Shown here: piece after piece, positions 24,786 through 35,300 of the stretch
Position numbering within the stretch: the first letter of the stretch is position 1
How the letters are laid out: every line of letters begins with the position of its first letter
NCBI GenBank assembly: GCA_958298945.1
Contig: OY282606.1
Coordinates: 72,961,622-73,025,621 of the forward strand
Reading direction: 5' to 3'
Length of the DNA stretch: 64,000 bases
DNA from: Atherix ibis
Taxonomy: Eukaryota > Arthropoda > Insecta > Diptera > Athericidae
The notes under the pieces: model-generated
Told to the model about the DNA's origin: nothing
The model's database searches: none
Seen by the model: the letters and a program-made list of their open reading frames with translations, nothing else
Translations under genes and position numbers: made by a program

Positions 24786-25883
24786 ATGCAAAGATTTCGA
24801 CGAATTTTTGGTGATGCCAAATGTATCACCATTGGAATGATACATGTTGATGCTCTGCCAGGTAAATCAATCTTCAGAAGTAAAAGAAAATGTGTTTTAT
24901 AAATACACCAACCTACCAGGAACACCAAAGTACAATGGTGACTGGGGCAAAATTATCGAAAAATCTAAACGTGAGACGGAAATTTACACTAAACATAACA
25001 TGGTCAACATATTATTTTATGCAAAAAATTTATTCAAATATTAAAATAAATGTTTATGTTTAGGATGCTATTCTTGTTGAGAATATGCACGATGTGCCTT
25101 ATGTGCAAGACAGTCGAATTGGTCCCGAAGTTATCAGTTCTATGACCCGAATTGCAGCTGAAATTCGTTCAATTTTTCCTAAGTCTAAACCATTAGGCAT
25201 ACAGGTACTTAAATATCATTCTTTTAAATTTATAATATTATAATTTGTCACGATTTGATGTGTTAGATTTTGGCCTGTGCGAATAGACAAGCTCTTGCCA
25301 TTGCCAAAGCAGCCGAACTTCAATTTATTCGTGCTGAGGGGTTTGTTTTTGGTCATATTGCCGACGAAGGGTACACCAACGCTTGCGCTGGAGATTTGCT
25401 ACGATATCGCAGGCAAATTGATGCAGACGACATTCTTGTCTTTACTGATATTAAGAAGAAGCACAGTTCACATTCGATAACTGCCGATGTCAACCTTCCA
25501 GATACCGCACATGCAGCTGAATTTTTCCTTTCCGATGGGATCATTTTAACGGGTAAATATATAAGTCTAAAAAATTCAAATGGAGACTGTTCATAGTGAT
25601 TTAATTTCTTTATTTTGTAGGTACATCAACCGGACAAGCACCTATTTTGGACGATCTTACCGCACTTTATTCCAAGACGAATTTGCCAATTTTGTTAGGA
25701 TCAGGAATAACAAAATCGAATATAGATCAATTTTATCCATTATCAGATGCCATTATTGTTGGATCACATTTTAAAGAAACCGGATTTTGGGCTAATGAAT
25801 TGTGCGAGTCAAGAATTGCTGAATTTATGAAAAAAATTTATTATCTTAGATCGGAATCTAATTCTGGGCAACATTGTATTTAA
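24786..25883 (+). CDS. BtpA-family TIM-barrel protein (F13E9.13-like)
   Basis: Five exons: 24786-24861, 24920-25002, 25064-25204, 25267-25552, 25621-25883; phases match throughout and give 282 residues. Family signatures: IGMIHVDALPGTPKYNG near the N-terminus, ILVENMHDVPY, IGPEVISSM, FIRAEGFVFGHIADEG, AGDLLRYRRQI, FTDIKKKHSSHSIT, AEFFLSDGI, LLGSGIT and AIIVGSHFKE. These match the BtpA/SgcQ family (bacterial BtpA affects photosystem I accumulation) and its animal members, whose role is not established. The basic start MQRFRRIFG could be a weak mitochondrial presequence, but C. elegans homologues start similarly. The donor of intron 2 (gtcaac) is non-consensus. Shares an upstream region with ADAT1. 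Confidence 0.9.
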
Positions 25884-25991
25884 ACTTTTAGTGAAAATAA
25901 GAGCCCGAATAAATGATATCAGAAAGAATATCAAAACTTCTGTTTAGGTGTTTTTCTCAATAGTGCACATTTCTTTAAAATATAAAATTCG

Positions 25992-26282
25992 TTATCCATC
26001 AGGATACGTAAAGCTTGCCGAAAACTTCCTGCCAATTGTATTTCTAACTGATCGTAGACGTGAATTTCCTAAGTTCTTTCTTTTACCTTCAAAAAACGAA
26101 ACTGTCCAATCTTCTTGTTTTTTCAATGCTTTTGCCCGTGCACTTAAATTGTTTTGTACAACTTTCCCCTTCCAGATTGCTTTACAATTGAAGAAGTTCT
26201 TCTCAAGAGCGACGCCAGAAATAATAGAATTTTCCTTTAAATAACAACATCTTAGTAAATAAATGGAAATTAGACAAACCAC
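25992..26282 (-). CDS. Uncertain small basic protein or exon
   Basis: An open minus-strand frame ends at a TAA at 25992. It has no ATG; a possible acceptor (atttaaag) near 26240 would open it in phase 0. Residues such as AIWKGKVVQNNLSARAKALK, KQEDWTVSFFEGKRKNLG and GRKFSASFTYPDG look protein-like and Lys/Arg-rich. I do not recognise it. No upstream exon was found between it and the RhoGEF stop at 26498. It may be a small gene's exon, a processed fragment, or chance. Confidence 0.3.
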   Translation of the reverse strand: MVCLISIYLLRCCYLKENSIISGVALEKNFFNCKAIWKGKVVQNNLSARAKALKKQEDWTVSFFEGKRKNLGNSRLRSVRNTIGRKFSASFTYPDG

Positions 26283-26497
26283 AAAAAATTATAATTTATT
26301 TACTGTATCAATAATATCTCTTCTAAATAATCTTATCCTAAATAACATAAAATACATATATATAACAAAATATGAGTATAATAAAATATCAAGACTGAAA
26401 TTTATATATTAAAAAAATGAGTATAATCAAATATAAATGTAAATTAACATATTAAAAAAAAAAATTATAATCATAATTATCTTAAATTAAAAAAAAA

Positions 26498-28981
26498 TTA
26501 GAATAATCGCGAGAAAAAATCAACAATCCGTTGTCGTAAGGATATTGTCTGGGAATTTGAATTCGGCCTCGCATTAAGAAATTGATATGGTTGTGTTCGG
26601 GTTGGAATTGAATCACATTGAATCGTATCCGCACGTGTATAAGCATCCAAACTATCAACATCATCTTCAAATTTTACACGTTTCCGTTGCAATGGCTTCT
26701 CAGATTCAGATAATGGTGTATCACCATTTTCTTTTTGTTCGATATTCCTCTTGTGCAACCAGCTTGAACTGCTTTTGTTACTTCCGGTGCTGTCTGCTCG
26801 CAACGGATAAAGTATATCTAAAGTATTGTCAGTCGTTTCGTGGTCTCTAACAACCGAGTCTACACCAAATGTTGATGATATGTTTGAGTCAATATTATTT
26901 GTGCGAACAAAAGATTTTGATTCGGAGAATCGATTTGCAAATCCATAACTAGGATCGGTGTCGTCACACTTTTCATTCTCTCTATTTACGTTAGCTGACA
27001 ATGGTCGGGAACCACGAGCACCGAAAACAATCACTCCCTTTTTTGTATTTGTTAGAGAACTTTTCGGCGTGAAGGGTTTTTTAAAAACTGAATGATTCCT
27101 TGGTGTTGGTGTACAAGGTTCATCTATCGACATCAAATTACTATTAATGGCATCATCGACCTTCTTGTGTGCTAGTACTACTGACGAAGTTGATGTTGTT
27201 TGTGACATTCTGGGCCGCTTGCTAAAACACGATAGAGTTGTGTCTTCATTTTCTGAGTCTGAGCTGGCATCACAACGAAAAACTGATTCATATTCCTACA
27301 CAAAATAGTGAAAAATTATTAAAAAAATAACACCCTTGACTTTTTTCCAAAGAATATATTTTTCTGTAAAAAAAATTAGCATTTGCTAATACTTTTCGAT
27401 TACTTACACTTTTACGTTTAGTCGGACTAAGCACATAATCTATATCAAATTTTTGTACATCCTTTTTTCTAAAACATTAAATAGATAATTTGAAAAAAAA
27501 ATGTAGGCTACAAAAATAATTGAAAATAAGAATTATTGGACAATTTTAAACACCAACCTCATCGGTCCCTTTTTGCTTGATTCTTTTCGTAGCGTCTTAC
27601 GGCATTGAATATGCATTTCGATCGTATCCTTCAGAGATGATACCCAACTTTGGGATGCATGAAAATCGGTTGTACAAAAAATTATACCGTCACCTTGGCA
27701 AGTTAATTTAAAATTGCCCGGAAACACTTCGTACACTTTGCATTTCCTTAGAGGGAAAATACAACAACACTGCAATGAGTTCTCTACCACAGTGTTCTTT
27801 TGTCGATGCTGTTAAAAAGAATCAAATATCAGCAATATTAACAAAGATATTTCCCTCTATTTTTTATGATTTTTTACTAAAAAAAACAAACCTTTAAAAT
27901 TTTACAATACATAAAAATATCAGACATTAAAATGCAATAACGTTTCACTTGTGATCCGTTCCTTGTTACTTTATTGAGGATACCTTCTTTGATAATTTTC
28001 CGACTTGGTTTGACAATATTTGGCAAGCGATTGTTCAATGAATTTTGTAAGTTCAATAGTGTCTGAGTAGTTTCCTGATCCTCTATGACTGAGTCAATAT
28101 GTGATACCGTACTTTCCACTTGCTTAACAGAATCTACAAAATACGAAACTGGTTAATTCTAGAAATTAAACATTAAAAACACAACCAAAATCTATGTGCA
28201 TACCTTGTAGAATTTTAAAATCAGGATCAGAGGGGCTCGTGTACATTAGAACTTGTTTTAAAAGCAAACGATAACGCGGTATTCTCTGAATTGGCACTAT
28301 CATTAATGAGTTAAGCTTACGTTGTACTTCTGGTCTGGATTCGGTTTCTTCCAAAAATCGTCGAAAAACTGGATTCTTGCTTGTCAGATCTTGTAATATT
28401 AGCAAAGCATTTTTATAATCGAACGCGTACACTGAATAGAGTTTAAAGAAAGGTGCCAACTTCAGAAATGCTTGTGCAACATTTTCCAAATTCTTTTCGA
28501 GTTCTGTCAGCAGTTCCCCATTCAGATTGTAAATCATTTCAATTTGTCCAAACAGAGTTGTGTGACAGGTCTCCTCAATTATGTTTTTCTCTTCCAGCGG
28601 AACAACAAAATAGTTCATCAACAATTCCAATTGTTTTAGGTAAGATTGTTCTGACGTAAGAATTTCTTCCATGGCTTTTAATCTCATCGATGCACGTTTA
28701 TCAAGTTCATTTCGTTCCGCTGGTGAAAGAGTATCTAATAATGAACAAACTAACAAAATATTTAATATTTCGTTAATCATCTTATCATTTTATTTAAAAA
28801 GATATATTTGTAAAATTGATTTTTCCACACCTCTTTTCCTTGTTTTATTGGTCAAAAGATTCCTTTCGTTCAGAACATGTTTTAATTCTTTACTTAAACT
28901 TATACTAGGTTTTGGTGTATTAAAATCGGTAAAATATATACTTCCCGGCGATTTAAATGGTGTTTGCTGTGATGTATTCAT
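26498..28981 (-). CDS. Dbl-family Rho guanine nucleotide exchange factor (DH-PH)
   Basis: Six exons: 28981-28831, 28734-28204, 28133-27892, 27808-27558, 27468-27408, 27295-26498; all GT-AG and phase-consistent, 677 residues. The DH domain (about residues 65-230) begins AMEEILTSEQSYLKQLELL and includes the conserved third helix IVPIQRIPRYRLLLKQVL. A PH domain follows (about 270-385: KEGILNKVTRNGSQVKRYC, KVYEVFPGNFKLTCQGD, ASQSWVSSLKDTI). The rest, about 290 residues, is Ser/Thr-rich and disordered, with a basic patch (RKRVKFEDD). It should activate a Rho-type GTPase; specificity cannot be read. The short N-terminus has no other domain. I do not assign a fly orthologue. Confidence 0.9.
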
Positions 28982-29706
28982 ATTTTTTATTTAAATAAAT
29001 TAATAAAATTATTGAACATTCAAGCAATAAATTTGTCGGGCAAAACTTTTTCAAAAAACAAACGATGTTACCTGTTAAATTAATTTAATGAAGTTTGCTA
29101 TGAGTGCTCTTTTAAAAAGTGGTGAATATTCACCACATGTAGTTGAGCAGTCTTTTCAAAATTTCCATATAATTACTTATTTCATAAAATAATTGAAACT
29201 TTATTTGCAAATTAATAGAAATTAAATAATTAGGAATTGATAATCAACTAAATAAATATTTATGTAATATTTAAACATAAAAATCAAAATGGGCTTGTAG
29301 AATATTAATATGTAAATTTGCAAAACAAATCAATTGTGTTTAGCAAAAACTATAAATTTACTATTTAAGCAAATGTATTTTTGACATGAATATTTAGTTT
29401 TAATATTCTGAATTTTAAGAGCAATCAGTATTTTCTAAAAATTATTTTGAAATAATATAGGTTTACAATACCCAAATATACATTATTATTATTGCAAGTA
29501 TCGAATGAAGTGCAATAAATATTTTTATAAAAACATGATATGGATTGAAATAAATGTTTATTGTATGTGAAAAGACCGATTTTGACAATTTTTGTAATCA
29601 GATGCCAATAACCAGTTTGTAGACCAACAAAATATTAATAAAATTTCAAAATTTATTAAATGAAGTAAATGAAGTCTTCATCAAATTGCGATATGTGGTT
29701 GCGATA
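28982..29706. other. RhoGEF upstream flank
   Basis: AT-rich with no recognisable gene or element; presumably contains the RhoGEF promoter and 5' UTR. Confidence 0.4.
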
Positions 29707-30112
29707 CCCAAGTAACACCAGTTACGAAAATTAAGCTATTTAACGGCACTCTGACGGAACTGTGTTCCGTCATATAATTACGAATTTGTTCAAGATGGGT
29801 TCAGAAACTCTGTTCCGTCAGCTAATTACGAATTTGCTTAAGATGGGTTCAGAAACTGTTCGTTCTTTGTCTGTAAAAGCCGGAACTCGAAAATTTGTTT
29901 GCTTTTATGTGTGGGTGCACCCATACATGCAATTTCATGTATGAATGCACCCCACACATGAAAGCAAACTAATTTTTTGAGTATCGTCTTTTACAGACAA
30001 AGAACGAACAGTTTCTGAACCCATCTTAAGCAAATTCGTAATTAGCTGACGGAACAGAGTTCCGTCAGAGTACCGTTAAATAGCTTAATTTTCGTAACTG
30101 GTGTTACTTGGG
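29707..30112. repeat. 406-bp palindrome (foldback)
   Basis: The left arm starts cccaagtaacaccagttacg and the right arm ends in its reverse complement. The arms match closely through aattaagctatttaacggc, a dagger of tgttccgtca, aagatgggttcagaaac and tgttcgttctttgtctgtaa, to a centre near 29930 where gtgggtgcac meets an inverted partner. The left arm has a 48-bp unit twice (29763 and 29811), the right arm once. Transcribed, it would fold into a long hairpin. Confidence 0.9.
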
Positions 30113-30293
30113 TCTTCATATAGTTAAATATTTTTAATTTTTTTTGTAATCAAATATATTTTTATAAAATTAAAAAATTAATAACAAAAAATTAAATAAA
30201 ATATTATCTTCTAATAAAAAAAAATTAAATAAAATAGCCTCTTCTAGCTATATAACCATATAAAAAACTTAAAACCTATTTAATTTCTAGGAA

Positions 30294-30854
30294 CTCGATG
30301 TCATCGAACAATTCGGTGTCCGAAGTAGTTGCACAATGTTGTTCCTTTTTTTTGTTTTTTTTGGATATATTGTCTTTTGTGGTATAAAAAAACCTCCTCA
30401 AAATTTTATTTATATCATCTTCCCTAACGAAGGGAAATTTATCCAATGCACAATCTATATTAAAAAATAGTTATTAGTTATGTTATCATAGATTTAAAAA
30501 TAATTTAGATTATGCTTACTCTTAATTATTTTTGACACATTCAGGTCCTTGAAGCCAATATTTGCCTGCCTCCCATCAAATGTAAATAACAGTGGAATAA
30601 TGTTGTATTTGTGGAGTGCTGGAGCTTTCTTCTGTTTTATCCAAACTTTCAAGATATTCAATGGAATTGTCGGTTTCAATTATATTACCTTGCACCGGTA
30701 TAGGCAAATCAACAAATGTGAATTCTAGGTTTTTCTTTTTATATAGGGAAGTCGATAGGTAAGTCGCGAACGAAATTAAAAGAAAATTAACTGCACATAC
30801 TAATTTTCTTTTAATTTCGTTCGCGACTTCCATATCGTACGCTCTTTTGGACAC
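30294..30854 (-). CDS. Unrecognised spliced frame inside the TA-flanked element
   Basis: Minus-strand pieces: a frame with KRAYDMEVANEIKRKL (to about 30785), a second frame with APALHKYNIIPLLFTFDGRQ and NIGFKDLNVSKIIK, then a GT-AG intron (about 30519-30455) into DCALDKFPFVREDDINKILR and a Lys-rich tail ending in FDDIEFLEIK and a stop near 30290. The first two pieces are in different frames, so the gene is broken or has another intron. I recognise no domain. It could be an accessory or transposase protein of the element. Confidence 0.3.
30762..30830. repeat. Perfect hairpin, 29-bp arms, 11-bp loop
   Basis: Left arm 30762-30790 begins aagtcgcgaacgaaatt; right arm 30802-30830 is its exact reverse complement; loop actgcacatac. 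Confidence 0.95.
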
Positions 30855-30891
30855 TTTACTTTTAATAATATTATTATTTATTATATATTTT

Positions 30892-31158
30892 AATTCTAAT
30901 AATATAGTTTAATTAATATAATGTACTATTACGTTTCTTTATTTTACGCACGAGAAAAACTTGTTGTCGCCGCAACATTCAATTAGCAATTGGTTATTTC
31001 ACAACTAATAGAAATGAAAATTTACAATTCTAATAATATAGTTTAATTAATATAATGTACTATTACGTTTCTTTATTTTACGCACGAGAAAAACTTGTTG
31101 TCGCCGCAACATTTAATTAACAATTGGTTATTTTGACAACTAATAGAAATGTAAATTT
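30892..31158. repeat. 134-bp tandem duplication
   Basis: The unit starting aattctaataatatag and including cgcacgagaaaaacttgttg occurs at 30892 and 31026, back to back, with few differences. Confidence 0.92.
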
Positions 31159-31329
31159 ACAATACATTCGCACTAAATTCATTTCGAGTTCAGTTAGTTC
31201 CGTCATTCAAGTCCATAGACGGCACTCATTCGTAATACGACATAATCCTGAACTAAGAGCCGTCAGACGTAACAAAAACGGAACTCATTGACGGCACTTA
31301 TTGAGTGAGTTCCGAGTGCGTTACTTGGG

Positions 31330-32395
31330 TAGGAATCCATCGACATTCTAGACTTGGTCACCACCAAAATTGTATTGATAGGAAATATGTGTGCGTTGTA
31401 ATAAACACAATTCCGACGCTACTACAAACTACAACGGCTATTGCTGTCGAAAATTAACGGATGTCGCCCGAATCATCCAATTAAATACAATTTCAATAAA
31501 ACTTATTATTTATAAATGAAGTTTTAACCAATTTTTTAATATTACTACAAAAAATGTAGTAATATTACATTTTTTCTATTTCAATTTGAACTGTCAAACA
31601 ACAATCCTGCCACATAACAATATTTTTAAATGTATAGTAGTACTCTTAGATTAAAAAAGATTCTTCTTTAATCTAAGGTAGTACTTAAACTAAAACTGGA
31701 AAATTTTTAAAAAAAATTTAATTCGATGACAAAGCAGTTTTTAGTTGTTGGCCGGCGTCGAAATTGTATGCAGCCCTATAAGATTGTGTGGGTTTTATAA
31801 TTTCTACAGCGCCAACTACATTAAGTTTGCAATTGTATCGGAATTCATTTCCTACCATATGTGCTCTAATCTTTAAGAATGAGATAGCAAGATATGATAA
31901 TGTATATGAAATTTTCGCACAAACAATTTAGGAAATGAGTTTTTACAGAAACATCATTTTATTTTGATAATTCAATAACTTCTGATATTTTCATTGTTTA
32001 TTTTCCATATAATTTATGTACTAAAATTTTTTGGTATATTATTTACTACCCCCTATGGAATTATGGCTGTTTCGATTTATAGGATTAGACATGTGTCATA
32101 TGTCAAAATAGTTATCAATGACGAATTTCGAATTTCCTTTGAAAATTTAATAGTACAAATTGAGTTTCTTATCAGCAAAGTATGATTATTTATTATTAAT
32201 ATAAAAATTTCAATTGCTTTTTAATATATGAAGAAGAAAGTCATCGATAATAATTCGTTCTTCTTTATTTCTTCGGGTTTTTGAAGTGCCACAATTCTAC
32301 TTTAATGTAATAAGGGGATTTCTATAATTTTACACTGAAAGCTGTTCAAGTTTTGTTTGTTACGATATTTAGTTTAATTATTTATTTAAATCAAA
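31330..32395. other. Spacer and nucleotidyltransferase upstream region
   Basis: Contains two small palindromes (near 31537-31565, aatattactaca type, and 31645-31675, cttagattaaa type). No gene. The promoter of the gene starting at 32396 should lie near its right end. Confidence 0.4.
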
Positions 32396-35300
32396 ATGAA
32401 TAAAAGTCAAGAGGAAAATACATCAAACAATCAGGTTTCATGATAAAATATAAATGGGTAATTATTAATAAATTTTAATTTTAGATCGAAGATTTAAACA
32501 TGGAAATATTATTTTTCCTAAGAAAATTTTCTAATTTTCGTCAGAAACAAAATGTAATGGACAAAAGCTTATTTGAAAACTTACAAAAAGTTTTGTTTGA
32601 AATTGATTCTTTTTTGGATAGTAATCCCACTGCTGTCCCTACAGCAGGACGGGCAGATTTCAATATTGATACAGAATGTAATTCGCTGAGAAAAGTTTTC
32701 TTTTGTGAGATTTGCCAAGTAAGTTTTATGATAAATAATTAATATAGTGTACTTAGATGCGATAAATGTAAAGTATCGCATATTAAATATTAAACGTTAA
32801 TAATTTTATTTTTATGTTATAAGAGAATAGTCAATTATCGTGGAAAAGATATACGGAAACATTTAAAAACTGAATCACATAGGACAGTGATGGAGAAATC
32901 AGTATTGCAAACTACTGTTGATGGCTTGGGACCTAAGAAATCTAACAATAAAAAGCAACAAAAAGAGGATAAAAAAGATCAACAACAAAAAGAAAATAAA
33001 AAAGAACCACAACAAAAAGAAAATAAAAAAGAACAACAACAAAAAGAACGGAAAGTTCCTGTGAAAAAGGAACACGCAGGAAAGGTGTCATTAACAAAAA
33101 GTAGGTATTTTTTAAAGATTTAAATAATATTTGAAAATGTGTTTTTTGTGTTTATTAATTGATATTAGTTTTTTTCTATATTTTTTACAGAGGCTTTGGA
33201 TTATGTTAGAGGAAATTATTTACCATTGATCATGGAATCAGTTGCTATTGGCAATAAATTGATAGTAATACCAGAATATAATCAGTTGCGAACTTCTTTA
33301 CAAAAGCTATTGCCTGCTGCAAAAATTTGTTTCTTTGGATCACGATTTAATGGACTCGGATCTAAAAATTCTGACGTTGATATTTTTATTAATATTGGTA
33401 TGTAGATGTTACGTAATTGTTCTTCAATTTTGAACCCAAAAAAAAAGAAGAACAAACATGTTTTTGATATATTTCAGAATCTTATTTCTATCTATATTAT
33501 TAATATTGCAGAGCATAAAAATATTAGTTATTAACAACAATATCGTATTGACAAAAATATAAGCGATTTCAAAATTTATAATTAACTTGATATTAACAAA
33601 AATAGCGTAATAAAAAAATGTAAACAATTTCAGAGTTTGAAAATTGTTTTTTAACTCAAGAGATACTGTATTGAATTAAAATATAACTCTGAGGCTTTGA
33701 TTCAATTTTGTAGTCACTGAGTGGAAAATGAGATGGTTAATCATTAGTAGCAGTATTTTTGAATTTGTGTAGAGTAATTGAAACTTTATCAATGGCTAAA
33801 TTTTACTTTAGAAAATTAACAAATATGGTATTAAAGGAACAGAAATAGAGTGATTTGAATCATATTTATTTGAAAAAGGTCAAGGAGCTAATGTGCTTGA
33901 GGCGGTCTCAGGATAATTTGGGGGTACCACAGTGAAAATATTTAAGATGAAGCTCGGTTATAACCTAATAGAACACGTTAAAGATGAAGTAAAAATTCGA
34001 TATTTATTAATAAATTTATTTAAAATTTCCGCAAAAATTATGAGAAAAACGTTTCAGGGATAAAACAAAAGTGTAAGCAGAATCACCAATTTGGCTCAAC
34101 AAATTGGTGTGTAGACTTATGAGCTAATATTTCTGCTAATCTAAAGAGATTGCAAAGTATTTTGAAGAAGTCACTTTTTAATGAAAGAGTGAAATTTAAA
34201 AAAAAGTGCAGGCATTTACTCAACGGACAGAGTTCTATTTAATTTTTAGTAGTGTAAAAAATTTCAAAAATAAATCGTTTCTTTACAGACAAAAACTCTA
34301 AAAATGTAGGCATTAACTTAAAAGAATTAGTTTCACTAATATAAGTAAGCATTAATGATCACAGATCAAAACATCAGAAAATTTACAAAATTTAGAAAAT
34401 ATAAAAATAAGCATGTACAAGTATTATCAAGGGAGAGTCGTACAAATTACAATTAGGATTTCCACTACTATATATTTGCTTAAAATGATAACAAAAACAA
34501 ACAGTTTCAAGGTTTTCGTTATTACATTAAATATAATTAAAGATAACTAACTACAAAATTTGAGAAAATAATCACTGGGATTTAATGCTTAGCTGAATTT
34601 CAGTGATGAATTTAAATTTTATCTTTTATTTTAACAATAAGGGCCGATAAACTTTGAACTTTAATATACTGTTGTTTAATAATATTATCATAATTCATTT
34701 AAAAATAATTTTCCAAAAATGGTTTTATTTATTTAAAGGAAAGGGTGAAAAAAAATTACGAAACCAAAAATATAATCTTAAATAATATTTAAAAACTAAT
34801 ATTTTTAGGCGATGTTTATCATCAATATCAATATAATAAGGAATCAATTCAGCGAGTTCTAAATAAAATTGATGAAATAGCAAATTTATTAACAAAGCAT
34901 CCAGAAGAATGGAAGGTGGATTGTAAAATTGTAAGTGCCCGAGTGCCTATATTACGTGCATACAATATAATACTGAGAATCGATTGCGATATGTCATTTT
35001 CAAATGGACTTGCTGATTGTAATACAAATTTTATAAGACATATAAATAAAATATTCCCATTATGTAAGTTTTATTATTAATTTTACATAATATTAAGAAA
35101 TAATCGTTAATTTTTTGTAATTAGAAAAATAGGCGTGATGGTTCGAAAAAAAATCTATTTTGGTCAATAAAATATCGAAATTATGTTATTTTTCCAAAAT
35201 AAATTTATGCTCAGTTCATCTGTGACACAGAATTCCAACAGTTAAGAACGACTGAACAATTTATTAAAATAATTATTTTCTTATATTTTCTAGACGGTAA

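Larger units (their letters stand above)
29707..31329. mobile_element. Unclassified TA-flanked element with long palindrome
   Basis: Starts cccaagtaac and ends with its inverse gttacttggg; TA flanks both sides (29705-29706 and 31330-31331). Both ends also carry acggcact and gacggaact words. Inside are a 406-bp palindrome, a spliced minus-strand frame, a 29-bp-arm hairpin and a 134-bp tandem repeat. I cannot place it in a known superfamily. The TA duplication is only two bases, so the boundaries need copies elsewhere to confirm them. Confidence 0.55.

Noticed and set aside
25948..26244. Plus-strand open frame rich in Phe/Leu
   Set aside because: It is the complement of the more protein-like minus-strand frame and has no family signature.
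29762..29944. Plus-strand frame with repeated FRQLITNLLKMGSET-type units
   Set aside because: It is produced by the 48-bp repeat in the arm of the palindrome, not by a gene.
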